DNA from: JAZFYD01 sp036443405
GTDB lineage: Bacteria > Planctomycetota > PLA2
NCBI GenBank assembly: GCA_036443405.1
Contig: JAZFYD010000055.1
Location: 1-33,240 of the forward strand
Length of the DNA: 33,240 bases
Direction: 5' to 3'
In this document: piece after piece, positions 15,869 through 23,797 of the stretch
How the letters are laid out: each line of letters starts with the position of its first letter
Numbering within the stretch: position 1 is the stretch's first letter
Position numbers and translations under genes: made by a program
The notes under the pieces: model-generated
Database searches by the model: none
What the model saw: the letters and a program-made list of their open reading frames with translations, nothing else
What the model was told of the DNA's origin: nothing

Positions 15869-17563
15869 ATGAAAGTGCTCGGTGTGCACTTCGAGACGCA
15901 CGATTGCGGTGCGGCGCTGGTGCGCGACGGCGAGATCGTCTCGGTCATCAACGAAGAGCGCCTCTCCCACAAAAAGCACGACAAGCGCGCGCCGGTGCTT
16001 GCGATCCGCGCCTGCCTGGACGAAGCGGGGCTGGCTCCGTCGGACCTCGACATCGTCGCGTTCTCGGGGCTGCCGTTGCCGCGCGCGTATTTCGGTTACC
16101 TGAACTGGGAAGTCCGGCGCGCGTTTTGGCGGCACGGCGCGACCTTTCCGTTTCGCCGGAGTCCGTACAAACTCCTCGGATTCCGGCGGCTGCGCCGCTC
16201 GATCAAGAAGCTCGCCAAGATCCACGAGGCGCTGTCCGGCTTCTCCGGCACGTACCGCCACTACGCGCACGAGCACCTGCACGTGACCGGCGCGTACTGG
16301 ACCTCCGGGATGGACGATCCGGTGATAGTCGTCGCCGAGGGCGCGGGTTGGGATCGCACCAGCTGTGTCACGGTGCGCGAAGGCAACGGCTGGCGCGAGA
16401 TCGCTCATACGCCGTGGCCGCACTCCCCCGGGCTGTTTTACGACTGCGTGACCGCGCTCGCGGGGTTTGGGCAATTCCACGCCGGCAAGATCACCGGCCT
16501 CGCTGCGTGCGGCGATCCCTCCAAGTGCCGCGACCTCGTGCGGCCGCTGCTCGCGCACAAGGACATGCGGTTCGTCGCGCATCCGGACATCTTCCGCTGG
16601 GTCTTGAACCCGCCGGCCGAGGTGATGGCCCACAACCGCGAGGACTTGTCCGCCGCGTTTCAGGAACGCTTAGAGGAGGTCGTGGTCGATCTCGTCGCGA
16701 CAGCCGTGGAGCGCACGGGCCGCGACCAGGTTGCGCTCGCGGGCGGCACGTTTGCGAACGTGAAGCTCAACCAGCGCATTCGGGCCCTGGACTCCGTTCG
16801 CGAGATCTTTGTGCATCCGGGCATGAGCGACATCGGTCAGGCGCTCGGCGCCGCACTCGAGGCCTACGCGGAAACCGATGCCCAGTTCCAGCCTTCCCGC
16901 CTCGACCACGTCTATTTCGGTCCGCGTTATGACACCGCCGCGGTTCAGGCTGCGCTGCGCGAAGCGGACCTGCCGTTTGAACACCACAAAGACGGCATCG
17001 AGAAGGTCGTCGCGCAAAAAATCCACGAGGGTGCGGTGGTGGGGCGATTCGCCGGCGGCATGGAGTACGGCCCGCGATCGCTCGGCAACCGCTCGATCGT
17101 CTATGCGCCGACGGATCCCGCGGTCAACGATTGGCTGAACGAACGGCTCGAGCGCAGCGAGTTCATGCCGTTCGCGCCCGCCGCGACGTGGGAGAACCGG
17201 CACCGACTCTTCCAAGGCCTGGACGGCGCCGAGTACACAGCTCAGTTCATGACGATCACGTGCGACTGCACCGACGAAACCAAACGCGTTGCCCCGGCGA
17301 TCGTGCACGTGGACGGGACGGCCAGGCCGCACCTCGTGCGCCGCGAAACCAATCCGTCGTTTCACCGGCTGCTCTCGGAATACGAAGCGATCAGCGGGAT
17401 CCCATGCTTGATTAACACGTCATTCAACATGCACGAGGACCCGATCGTGTGCACGCCAAAGGACGGCATCACCGGTTTTCTCCGGAGCCGCCTCGACTTT
17501 CTAGCGATCGAGGACTGCCTTGTGCCGTTGCCCGAGGAGCTGCGTGTCCCGCGCCCGGGTTGA
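15869..17563 (+). CDS. NodU/CmcH-type carbamoyltransferase
   Basis: This 564-residue enzyme of the O-carbamoyltransferase family transfers a carbamoyl group from carbamoyl phosphate, through carbamoyl-AMP, to a hydroxyl of a sugar or natural product. The N-terminal YrdC/Kae1-like part starts LGVHFETHDCGAALVRDG, and the C-terminal domain holds GGMEYGPRSLGNRSI and the SFNMHEDPIV motif. Known members decorate Nod factors and antibiotics. The start at ATG 15869 lies at the family's true N-terminus; the frame stays open far upstream across the divergent glycosyltransferase, and that extension is not coding. Neighbouring glycosyltransferase and UGM-like genes support a sugar substrate (inference). 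Confidence 0.94.
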   Translation: MKVLGVHFETHDCGAALVRDGEIVSVINEERLSHKKHDKRAPVLAIRACLDEAGLAPSDLDIVAFSGLPLPRAYFGYLNWEVRRAFWRHGATFPFRRSPYKLLGFRRLRRSIKKLAKIHEALSGFSGTYRHYAHEHLHVTGAYWTSGMDDPVIVVAEGAGWDRTSCVTVREGNGWREIAHTPWPHSPGLFYDCVTALAGFGQFHAGKITGLAACGDPSKCRDLVRPLLAHKDMRFVAHPDIFRWVLNPPAEVMAHNREDLSAAFQERLEEVVVDLVATAVERTGRDQVALAGGTFANVKLNQRIRALDSVREIFVHPGMSDIGQALGAALEAYAETDAQFQPSRLDHVYFGPRYDTAAVQAALREADLPFEHHKDGIEKVVAQKIHEGAVVGRFAGGMEYGPRSLGNRSIVYAPTDPAVNDWLNERLERSEFMPFAPAATWENRHRLFQGLDGAEYTAQFMTITCDCTDETKRVAPAIVHVDGTARPHLVRRETNPSFHRLLSEYEAISGIPCLINTSFNMHEDPIVCTPKDGITGFLRSRLDFLAIEDCLVPLPEELRVPRPG

Positions 17564-17629
17564 CCAGCCGGTTGATCCACCAGTCTGACTGTTTGGTTTA
17601 CCGGGGGTTGACTAACTGGTTCGTCAACC
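17558..17629. repeat. Cluster of short palindromes between convergent genes, possible terminator
   Basis: GGTTGAC (17606-17612) pairs with GTCAACC (17623-17629) around a ten-base loop, CAGTCTGACTG is a palindrome at 17581-17591, and GGTTGAC also occurs at 17558-17564. The unit appears in altered form twice (GGTTGACCAG and GGTTGACTAACTGG). The region separates convergent genes and may stop transcription in both directions. No T-tract is evident. Confidence 0.4.
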
Positions 17630-17709
17630 GCGCGATCGCACGCCGAGCCCCTACGGTCCTGCGGTAGTGCGTTGCACATACGCCGTCGTCCGACGCGGCC
17701 AAGCCGCCG

Positions 17710-19308
17710 TCAGGACTGTTTCTCTTCGTGGTATTCCTGTTCGGTGTTGACGTTCCAGATGGAGTCGGGATCGTCGATGCCGGCCACGATGTTGTCCACG
17801 GCGGTCATGGACGCGAGCATCGAATGGTCCTGGTTGTTGTAGCGGTGCATGCCGTTGCGTCCGACCAGAAAGAGCCCGCCGATGGGATCCACGAACTTGC
17901 GGATCTCGTCGAATCGATCATGCGTTCCGAAATACGCCGGGTACGTCTTCGGAACGCGCAATACGACGGAGTCGCGCACCTTGCCGGCGTCCAGGATGCC
18001 AATTTTCTGCAGCTCACGCGCACCGAACTCGATCATCTGCGCGTCCGGTTTGGTCCAGAGGTTGTCGCCCTCGTCGCAGAAGTACTCCAAGCCGATCCAG
18101 ACCTTGGAGCGATCGGCGACGAGGTACGGGCTCCAGTTGTTGAAGATCTGCAACCGGCCGACCTCGACGTCCGGTTCCTGAATGTAGATCCAGTTGTCGG
18201 TGACGAGTTTCTTCCCCTCGGGCGTCTCTTCGTGGATTTCGAGATCGTCGACCAGGAGCCCCACGGTCATGAAGTCGCGATACACCAATCCGTCGCCCAC
18301 CTCGCGCACGTTGTCCGGAACATCATCCATGCCCCGGAGCAGCGTCTTGACGGGCATCGTCGAAAAGACAAGATCGCCCTCGAGGGTCTGTTTCTCGCCT
18401 GTTTCGCGATCGCGTGTGACCACGCCCGTGACGCGCCCGTTCTCGACGAGGACTTTTTCGGCCAGCGTCTTCATGCGGATCTCGCCGCCGAGTCCGGCGA
18501 CCTTCTTCGCGCACACTTCCCACATCTGGCCCGGCCCCAGCTTGGGGTACAGGAACTGATCGATGAGCGATGTCTCGGTGGATTTCTGGGCGACATCCGT
18601 TTTGCGGCGAAACGGCGCCTTGAGCGCGTGGACGATTGCGCTGACCACCGAAAGACCCTTGATGCGCTGGGCGCCCCACTCGGCGCTGATCTCGCGGCAC
18701 GGCACGCCCCATACTTTTTCCGTGTAGGACTCGAAAAACGTCCCGTACAACTCGCGTCCGAAACGGTTGATGAAAAACTGCTCGAGGTTGCCCTCGGGGC
18801 GGATCGGAAACACGCGCGCCTTGGTGTACGACACGCCGATCTTGAACATGCGCCAGAGGCCGAGGTTGCGGACGGTCTGGAGCGAAAGGCGGATCGGGTA
18901 GTCGAAGAACCGGCGCAGGTAGTAGATCCGGCTCTTGCGCGAACGTAGCAGCATCACCTCATCGGTGATCTCCGGATCGGCTGCCCGACCCGGCTCCGCG
19001 ATGTCGCGCCGCTTGCCCTGGTAGCTGATGACCAGGCTGCGGCCTTCGACCGCCTCCATCGGAAGCATGTCGAGCCACCACGCCATCACGCGGTCCGATT
19101 TGGAGAAGAAACGGTGGCCGCCGATGTCGATGCGGTTTCCGTTGTGGTTCACGGTGCAGGAGATGCCGCCGACGATGTCGGAGGTTTCGAGCACGACGAC
19201 CTCGATGTCCGTGCGGGACAAGAGTTCGTACGCCGCGGTGAGGCCCGCGGGGCCGGCGCCGATGATGATTGCCTTCTTGTGATTGGTCGAGCTGGCGGTG
19301 ATAGGCAC
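17710..19308 (-). CDS. FAD-dependent oxidoreductase, UDP-galactopyranose-mutase/protoporphyrinogen-oxidase-like
   Basis: This 532-residue flavoprotein starts AIIIGAGPAGLTAAYELL, a dinucleotide-binding motif at residues 13-30, and has a second FAD segment IGGHRFFSKSDRVMAWW. The domain layout resembles UDP-galactopyranose mutase-like amine-oxidase-fold proteins common in polysaccharide gene clusters, closing with FLVGRNGMHRYNNQDHSMLAS. It may isomerise or oxidise a sugar nucleotide or polyprenyl sugar; the exact reaction is uncertain. The start is GTG at 19308 with no clear ribosome binding site. It is convergent with the carbamoyltransferase. Confidence 0.9.
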   Translation of the reverse strand: MPITASSTNHKKAIIIGAGPAGLTAAYELLSRTDIEVVVLETSDIVGGISCTVNHNGNRIDIGGHRFFSKSDRVMAWWLDMLPMEAVEGRSLVISYQGKRRDIAEPGRAADPEITDEVMLLRSRKSRIYYLRRFFDYPIRLSLQTVRNLGLWRMFKIGVSYTKARVFPIRPEGNLEQFFINRFGRELYGTFFESYTEKVWGVPCREISAEWGAQRIKGLSVVSAIVHALKAPFRRKTDVAQKSTETSLIDQFLYPKLGPGQMWEVCAKKVAGLGGEIRMKTLAEKVLVENGRVTGVVTRDRETGEKQTLEGDLVFSTMPVKTLLRGMDDVPDNVREVGDGLVYRDFMTVGLLVDDLEIHEETPEGKKLVTDNWIYIQEPDVEVGRLQIFNNWSPYLVADRSKVWIGLEYFCDEGDNLWTKPDAQMIEFGARELQKIGILDAGKVRDSVVLRVPKTYPAYFGTHDRFDEIRKFVDPIGGLFLVGRNGMHRYNNQDHSMLASMTAVDNIVAGIDDPDSIWNVNTEQEYHEEKQS

Positions 19309-19405
19309 GGTTTGGTCGCGTCATCATCCGCACGGCGTCGAGGATCGCAAGCCGTTGGTCTCGCGAGATGGAGCTCGCCCGGACGGCCGCCCAGATCCGC
19401 GCACG

Positions 19406-19440
19406 AAAAAACCGCCGGGGGCCTCGAGGCTCCCCGGCGG
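19406..19440 (-). terminator. Rho-independent terminator of the EF-hand gene
   Basis: CCGCCGGGG at 19412-19420 pairs with CCCCGGCGG at 19432-19440, with an inner self-complementary GCCTCGAGGC and one bulged base. On the minus strand the stem is followed at once by six T residues (19411-19406). It lies about 65 bases after the EF-hand gene's stop codon on that strand: a textbook intrinsic terminator. Confidence 0.92.
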
Positions 19441-19504
19441 CGTCATTGCGTTTCGAGTTGCTGACACCCGCTCCAACGTCGTCAGACGTTGGGCCAGCAG
19501 AGTG

Positions 19505-20533
19505 TTATTCGCCGTCGTTGGGCGGCGGGGGGGCGCCTTCGCCGTCTCCCTGTCCGCGCCGGCGCCGGCCTTCGCCGTCACCGCCGCCGCGTCCGCCGCG
19601 GCCACCACGGAAACGCTGCATCATCGCCTCCATCTCGGCCTCGTCGATGAAGCCGTCGCCGTTGGTGTCGAGATCGGCGAACCGCTCCTTCATCCGGCCG
19701 GGCGCCTCGTCCAACGAAACCTTCCCGTCACCGTCCTTGTCCATGCGACTCATGAAACCGCTGGTGCGGCTGATGGTCGTTTCGCGGCCGCTCAACGCAC
19801 CGTCACTGTTCTTGTCGAGGGCCATGAGCGCGTTGGGCGCGTTCTGGATCTCGGTGGCCGACAACGCTTTGTCCTTGTCCGTGTCCAGCGCCTGCATCAG
19901 GCCGCTTCCCGGGCCCGGCCGTTCGCGGTTGCGCCCGCGACCTTGTCCTCGACCCTCACCGCCGCGGCGTCCGCGACCGTCGCCTTCGGCGCCATCTTGG
20001 GGTCGGCCGCGGCCTTCACCGCCACCTTCGCCTCCGGCGCCGTCCTGCGGGCGACGACGGTCTTCACCGTTCTCGCCGCCTTTTGCGCCATGCTTGTCAT
20101 GGCCCGCCTTGAGCTCGGCCTCGTCGAGGAATCCGTCGCCGTTACCGTCAAGCTCGGCGAAACGCGCCTGGAGTTTTTTCGGCGCTTCTTCGGCGCTCAC
20201 CTTGCCGTCGCCATCCTTGTCCATGCGCTGCAGGGCGCTCGGGCCGCGCAATTCCTTTTGGCTCAGCGCACCGTCCTTGTCCTGGTCGAGCGTGAGCAAA
20301 GCAGCGGCGGAGCCGGCGATTTCCTCGGCGGAAATCGTGCGGTCCTTGTCGGCATCCAGGGTGTGCATGATGGCGTTGCCGCCCTTCTTGCCACCGTGGC
20401 GGTCGCCTTCGCCGCGCTTGCCGCCGCGGCCGCCTTTGCCTTCGCCTTCACCGGCAAACGCGCCGGCGGACAGGGAGAGGATCACCGCGAGGGTGCCGAC
20501 GTGTTTGAGAGAGTTCGGGAGTTTTCTGAGCAT
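19505..20533 (-). CDS. Secreted protein with eight EF-hand calcium-binding loops
   Basis: This 342-residue exported protein has a signal peptide at residues 1-27 (core VGTLAVILSLSAGAFA). Eight loops of the D-x-D-x-D-G type begin near residues 60, 83, 105, 129, 217, 240, 265 and 289. They form two four-loop modules with almost identical spacing, joined by a Gly/Arg/Glu-rich linker (about 150-212) in which RRPQDGA and RGRPQDGA recur, and ending in a Gly/Arg tail. Loops 1 and 5 have a basic residue where Gly is usual and may bind Ca2+ weakly. ATG 20533 with AAGGTG six bases away marks the start. Role unknown; calcium-dependent structure at the cell surface is likely. Confidence 0.92.
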   Translation of the reverse strand: MLRKLPNSLKHVGTLAVILSLSAGAFAGEGEGKGGRGGKRGEGDRHGGKKGGNAIMHTLDADKDRTISAEEIAGSAAALLTLDQDKDGALSQKELRGPSALQRMDKDGDGKVSAEEAPKKLQARFAELDGNGDGFLDEAELKAGHDKHGAKGGENGEDRRRPQDGAGGEGGGEGRGRPQDGAEGDGRGRRGGEGRGQGRGRNRERPGPGSGLMQALDTDKDKALSATEIQNAPNALMALDKNSDGALSGRETTISRTSGFMSRMDKDGDGKVSLDEAPGRMKERFADLDTNGDGFIDEAEMEAMMQRFRGGRGGRGGGDGEGRRRRGQGDGEGAPPPPNDGE

Positions 20534-20682
20534 TTGTTTCACCTTGTCTGCGGCGCGTCGGGAAACAGGACGGCCAAGCCGTCGGGGCGCCGCGTCTGGT
20601 CGTTCAGGAAGATCAAACACGGCGGGTCGTGGCGGGTTTCGGGGCCCTTCAGAATTTGAGGGGCCGGGTCCCGGACGGGGGC

Positions 20683-20698
20683 GCGGCCGCAGGGCCGC
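20683..20698 (-). terminator. GC-rich hairpin just past the DinB gene
   Basis: GCGGCC at 20683-20688 pairs with GGCCGC at 20693-20698 around GCAG, four bases past the DinB stop codon on the minus strand. There is no T-tract, so its terminator role is uncertain. Confidence 0.35.
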
Positions 20699-20701
20699 CT
20701 G

Positions 20702-21238
20702 CTATTCCGGCGTCATTCCCCACAGATCGGCTGAGTTGACGTTTTGGCCCTGAAGTTTCAGGTAGTAGAAAAGCTGCCCTTTGTGCTGCATCAGATGGCC
20801 GACCATCTGCAGCAGCCGCTGGCCGAGAGGGAGCTCGCGCGGATCCCAGGGGGCTGGAGTGCCCTGTTCGGCAAGACGGGACTCGCCGGCCTGCGCAAGC
20901 ATGTCCAGAGCCACCTGCTTGTCCGCCGCCAGCAGCGTGCGTGCCTCCTCGACGCTGCCCACCGACTTCATTTGCTCAGCTGTCGCCATCGCCGGCTCGG
21001 CGCCACCCTCGGTTGCGCCTTCGGGCATCGGCCATTCGCCGGTCACAAACCCCTTGAAGCACATGCCGCACGATTCGGCGATATGGAAAAGCAGCCGACC
21101 GGTCGTCATCCAGTTTGCGCCGGTTTCCGGTTTCCAATCCAAGTCTTCGTCTTTGACGCGGCCGATCAGTTGCGCGGTTGCGCCGTAAGCGTCCTCGATC
21201 TCGGTCGTGAGAAGTTCGGTCCAGTTCGCAGTCGCCAT
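20702..21238 (-). CDS. DinB family protein
   Basis: This 178-residue four-helix-bundle protein of the DinB/YfiT-like superfamily has the family's metal-binding histidine triad at His52 (LLFHIAES), His148 and His152 (GHLMQHKGQLFYYL). Family members include thiol-dependent S-transferases (bacillithiol, mycothiol) and many proteins of unknown role. ATG 21238 follows AAGGAGGG at seven bases, an excellent ribosome binding site that fixes the start. It is a single gene, divergent from the lipoprotein gene at 21714. Confidence 0.93.
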   Translation of the reverse strand: MATANWTELLTTEIEDAYGATAQLIGRVKDEDLDWKPETGANWMTTGRLLFHIAESCGMCFKGFVTGEWPMPEGATEGGAEPAMATAEQMKSVGSVEEARTLLAADKQVALDMLAQAGESRLAEQGTPAPWDPRELPLGQRLLQMVGHLMQHKGQLFYYLKLQGQNVNSADLWGMTPE

Positions 21239-21713
21239 CAACGTGCCCTCCTTGGGTGAGATTATGGCACGGTCGCGCATGTCGGCGTCCGCAAGATGGA
21301 ACGCTCCGCGCGTGACGGGAGACTCGACGCGTTGGACGATGATGCGGGGCGCCGCGGAGGCGCGGGGCTCGGATCGCGCTGCGATCGCCGGCGAAGCGTC
21401 TGCTCGTGTGCCGCGCCCCGGACAACGACGCTGAGCGTCGGCGGGGCCTCGCCTCAAAGAAACAAAAAGACGGCCAATCGCGTACGGCTTGTTTTAAGCC
21501 ATTGGTATTTAAGTTCAGTCCGACGCGAGCTTAGCCGTCTCCCAAACAGATCGGCGGTAGCTGTGCGCGACTTTAGTGTTCCCCGAGTGGCACACAGCGC
21601 TGTCAAAACGGGTTCCGCTGCGCGCGCCTCGCATATTTGCGAAACCAGTCCATCAAAAAACGCTACCTTTGGCGCTGGCTTTCGGCAGGCGGAGATTCTT
21701 GGAGACACCTTCG
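21239..21713. other. 475-base intergenic region between divergent genes
   Basis: No supported gene lies here. The left part is GC-rich and featureless. The middle (21455-21540) is unusually AT-rich and carries the structured segment listed separately. Promoters for both flanking genes must lie here, but no convincing -35/-10 pair was found. Confidence 0.5.
21468..21540. ncRNA. Possible structured RNA or cis-regulatory element
   Basis: AGACGGC at 21468-21474 is the reverse complement of GCCGTCT at 21534-21540 and would close a 73-base domain. Inside, CCAAT (21474-21478) pairs with ATTGG (21501-21505), and GGCTT (21486-21490) with AAGCC (21496-21500) around GTTTT. The nested stems and AT-rich composition stand out from the neighbouring DNA. 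It lies about 170 bases upstream of the 21714 lipoprotein gene. I could not match it to a riboswitch class I know. Confidence 0.35.
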
Positions 21714-22481
21714 ATGCGAAACATCTTGATGCGCGCGTGTGTCATCGGCTCGTTGTTCATGCCGATTGCGTGCGGCGGTGGCGGGGGAGGACCCGGGAAT
21801 TCCGGCGGCGGCTCCACCGTCGTCACGAACTCCGATCTCGCGCGCGCCATCATGGAACGCTGCCTCGGTGCGGCGACCGACACGCTTCTCGATCTCCTCG
21901 ATGTCGTGAGGCTCTTCCCCGGTGGCACGCCGCCGCCGATCGAGATCTCCGATCCCGATGGCAACAACATCCCGTTCACCGCGGATCTCGATGGCGATCA
22001 GATCATCGATTTCACCGGGAACATCCGGTTCTCCAATGCCGGCGGCACCCCGTTCATGCCGTTCACCGCCAACGACCTGATGATGGACATCGATAATCTC
22101 GTCCAGGGTCTGACGAGTTTGCCCAACGGTACGGTCGTGCGCATCGTGTTCGACCCGAACGCGGCGATCGGATTGGTCGAAGCGGACTTCTCCGACACAA
22201 TCACCGGCGTTGTGTCCACGGACATCGACGGACGGATCCGCCAAACCGTGGATACCTGCGACGTGCGCCTGTCTTTCGAGGATGAAACGGCGCTGAGCAT
22301 TCTCGGCGTCTTTCCGTTCCTCGACGCGACGCTCCTTATCGTCGAGGGGGACAACACGGTCGCCGGTACGGTTTCGTTCCAGGGGACCAACATCGCCATC
22401 GTCGAGGTCACCTACAACGGGGTTGGCCCGTTCCAGTTCCAGTTCGACATCACGGCGGACGAGATCACGCCGGTGTCCTAG
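21714..22481 (+). CDS. Predicted lipoprotein of unknown function
   Basis: This 255-residue protein has a lipoprotein signal, MRNILMRACVIGSLFMPIAC, followed by a Gly/Ser-rich spacer of about 15 residues. The mature domain is β-rich, with a DPDGNNIPFTADLDGD segment and several acidic loops, and likely sits at the outer membrane or cell surface. ATG 21714 has GGAGA nine bases upstream and begins the signal peptide. It ends 29 bases before the convergent DUF481 gene. No family was recognised; a broadly similar lipoprotein is encoded at 28795. Confidence 0.85.
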   Translation: MRNILMRACVIGSLFMPIACGGGGGGPGNSGGGSTVVTNSDLARAIMERCLGAATDTLLDLLDVVRLFPGGTPPPIEISDPDGNNIPFTADLDGDQIIDFTGNIRFSNAGGTPFMPFTANDLMMDIDNLVQGLTSLPNGTVVRIVFDPNAAIGLVEADFSDTITGVVSTDIDGRIRQTVDTCDVRLSFEDETALSILGVFPFLDATLLIVEGDNTVAGTVSFQGTNIAIVEVTYNGVGPFQFQFDITADEITPVS

Positions 22482-22510
22482 CGGCGGCCGGCGCCAATGA
22501 TCACTCGATC

Positions 22511-23695
22511 TTAGAAATCCCAGCCGAGGGCGAGGGACATGCGGAAATCGTCCTTGTCGGGAGTGTTCCCCTGCGCATCCTCGCGCGGCTTGCCGACGTG
22601 GTCCCAGTTGAATGTGATGTCGAGATCCAGGTCGTCGATGATGTCGATCGAAAACGTCGCGAGAAAGTGCTGGTTGGTGTCCGTCGTGTCCGGCACGCCC
22701 ATCTGCACGTTGTAGTCAAGGCGGAACTCGACCTTCTTCGTGACGTCCATCTCGAAGACCGTACCGAACGTAATTGCGCCGGTTGAGTCGATCTCGTCCT
22801 CTCCGGGTTGCACCGATACGAACTCGGTTCGCCGCCACGCGGCGCCCGCTTGCAACTCCCACGTGAGCTTGCCTTTGTCGATGAGGCTGTAGCCTCCGCC
22901 TGCGCCCGGTGTGGTTCGGAGCTCGATGTTCTGGAACGGATCCCGGAAACCTTCGAACGAAAATGGCGTCACGTACCACTTTCGGCTCAGGAAAATGTCC
23001 CACTTGGCCGTGAAACGGTTGTTGTCGATGGTGTCCTTTCCGCTGACCGTGCCGAAGTTCGCGAGGTGCTGGATTTCCACGCGGCTGAACGCTGTGCGTC
23101 GGCGCGCGAAGATGGTGCTGGTGATGTCGGTTTGGTCCGTGTTGCCCGACCGGGCCGTCATGCCGAAGCTCAGCTTGCCCGACCAGTGAGCGCGCTTGCC
23201 GTCCGCGCCCGGCACGATCGAGATCAGGGCCTTCTTTTGGAACTCCTGGTCGCCGATGAGCACCCGCTTCTCCCGGATCAACAGAGTGCCGGAGGCTTCG
23301 ACGTGCCCATCGAACGTCACCGTCATGTTCCGGGGCGAACGAACCTCCAAGACGTCTTCCCAGTCGAGGTTCAACGTGTCGAGTTCGTCGCTCTCGAACT
23401 CGAGGCTCTCCTTGCGCATGACCTGGATCTCGCCCTTCAGCCACTCGCCGGATTTGAGTTGCACCCAGTCGAACTTGTCCGAACCCGGTACCGGAGGTTT
23501 CCACGGCGCCACGGTGGGACCGGCCTTGGTACCGGGTGCCTCCGGGGGGGCGGTCTTTGCCGGCGCCTCGCCTTTCGCCGGCGGCGCGGACTCCTCGGAG
23601 TTCGCTTTCGGGATCGGCTGTGCCGGATCTTCGGCCGGGACGGACGCGCACGCGGCGAGCAAGAAGAGGATCGGAACCGTCTTGAGCAAACGCAT
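22511..23695 (-). CDS. DUF481 outer-membrane β-barrel protein
   Basis: This 394-residue protein has a lipoprotein-like signal (MRLLKTVPILFLLAAC), a Pro/Ala/Glu-rich spacer (about 20-68), a small SH3-like part with KSGEWLKGEIQVMRKESLEFES, and a DUF481 β-barrel of alternating strands ending in the C-terminal Phe typical of outer-membrane proteins (LALGWDF). DUF481 proteins form barrels of unknown transport role. The lipobox cysteine on a barrel protein is unusual and may tether the N-terminal part. It converges with the lipoprotein gene and is divergent from the 23798 gene. Confidence 0.92.
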   Translation of the reverse strand: MRLLKTVPILFLLAACASVPAEDPAQPIPKANSEESAPPAKGEAPAKTAPPEAPGTKAGPTVAPWKPPVPGSDKFDWVQLKSGEWLKGEIQVMRKESLEFESDELDTLNLDWEDVLEVRSPRNMTVTFDGHVEASGTLLIREKRVLIGDQEFQKKALISIVPGADGKRAHWSGKLSFGMTARSGNTDQTDITSTIFARRRTAFSRVEIQHLANFGTVSGKDTIDNNRFTAKWDIFLSRKWYVTPFSFEGFRDPFQNIELRTTPGAGGGYSLIDKGKLTWELQAGAAWRRTEFVSVQPGEDEIDSTGAITFGTVFEMDVTKKVEFRLDYNVQMGVPDTTDTNQHFLATFSIDIIDDLDLDITFNWDHVGKPREDAQGNTPDKDDFRMSLALGWDF

Positions 23696-23797
23696 GAGGT
23701 GGGGGCGGACATCTTAGGAAAGCGGATCGCCCGAGTCACGACCCCACGTCCCTGCCGAACAGACCCTAGAATTGGATCGTCCCGGCGCGGGCCGTCC

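Noticed and set aside
21468..21540. Cyclic-di-GMP riboswitch
   Set aside because: The conserved core sequences of that class are missing; only the stem layout was suggestive.
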